Shown here piece by piece: positions 6,253-6,374 of a stretch of 6,374 nucleotides of DNA. Location: the NCBI GenBank assembly GCA_003222835.1, contig QHXE01000547.1, positions 1 to 6,374 on the forward strand, read 5' to 3'. Both the position numbers and the translations under genes were made by a program. The notes under the pieces were generated by a model. The model was not told where the DNA came from and did no database searches. It saw only the letters and a program-made list of their open reading frames with translations. The stretch is from Acidobacteriota bacterium (lineage in GTDB: Bacteria; Acidobacteriota; Blastocatellia; Pyrinomonadales; Pyrinomonadaceae). Position 1 is the stretch's first letter, and every line of letters begins with the position of its first letter.

Positions 6253-6372
6253 TCAGCAATAGAAGCCTCGGTTCAAGAGCCGTCCACCAAATAACACTGC
6301 GGCCAGGACGACAATAATGAAAATCAAGGCGCCCTCCCCATAACATCCAAGAGGCTCGTGGTGTTTTTCCAT
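6253..6372 (-). CDS. Hypothetical 39-residue single-span membrane peptide
   Basis: A minus-strand frame runs from an ATG two bases inside the right edge to TGA at 6253. The peptide starts MEKHHEPLGCYGEGA, has one membrane span (ALIFIIVVLAAVLFGG, about 15-30) and ends RLLNRGFYC. The polar His-containing head, the clean hydrophobic core and the basic residues after it look like a real small membrane protein and not a chance frame. I do not recognise a family. The ribosome site lies outside the window and an upstream in-frame start is possible. Its stop is 8 bases from the ftsH stop, tail to tail, with no visible terminator between. Confidence 0.55.
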   Translation of the reverse strand: MEKHHEPLGCYGEGALIFIIVVLAAVLFGGRLLNRGFYC

Positions 6373-6374
6373 TG

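Overview
The window looks like chromosomal DNA from a Gram-negative bacterium with moderately high GC. The style of the genes suggests a soil or aquatic lineage such as Acidobacteriota: an anti-sigma/LTxxQ gene pair, a MacB-like ABC permease, a large polytopic GT-C-like membrane protein, and an ftsH beside a 49-residue lmo0937-type membrane peptide. That assignment is an inference from protein style; there is no rRNA or marker gene here.

Layout. Positions 1-1321 (minus) hold the 5' 440 codons of a polytopic membrane protein whose gene runs off the left edge. A gene-free gap (1322-1670) contains a strong intrinsic terminator facing left (1437-1470, minus). It closes a two-gene minus-strand unit: an anti-sigma factor with an H-x3-C-x2-C zinc site (2499-2002) that overlaps a small LTxxQ/Spy-like envelope protein (2018-1671). 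The sigma factor that should precede the anti-sigma gene is absent. Right at the anti-sigma start codon the sequence changes to a plus-strand fragment of a MacB-type ABC ATPase, beginning exactly at the Walker A lysine. After about 105 bases this is joined out of frame to the periplasmic part and last three membrane helices of a MacB-type permease (to 3617).

Positions 3618-4387 are gene-poor. They hold a tiny lmo0937-family (DUF5670-like) membrane protein on the minus strand (3919-3770) with an excellent ribosome binding site, plus a weakly supported 77-codon ORF (4038-4271). Positions 4388-6244 (plus) encode a full-length FtsH-type membrane AAA+ zinc protease with all catalytic residues but an altered pore loop. 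A convergent 39-codon gene for a single-span membrane peptide (6372-6253, minus) ends 8 bases from the ftsH stop.

Functionally, much of the window concerns the cell envelope: membrane protein quality control (FtsH), envelope-stress signalling (anti-sigma plus LTxxQ protein), small membrane peptides and a possible glycan-building enzyme. The most notable feature is the double rearrangement at about 2500 and 2605. It removed the sigma gene, most of an ABC ATPase and the first helix of its permease, unless it is an assembly chimera. I found no CRISPR array, tRNA, rRNA, transposase or defence system.
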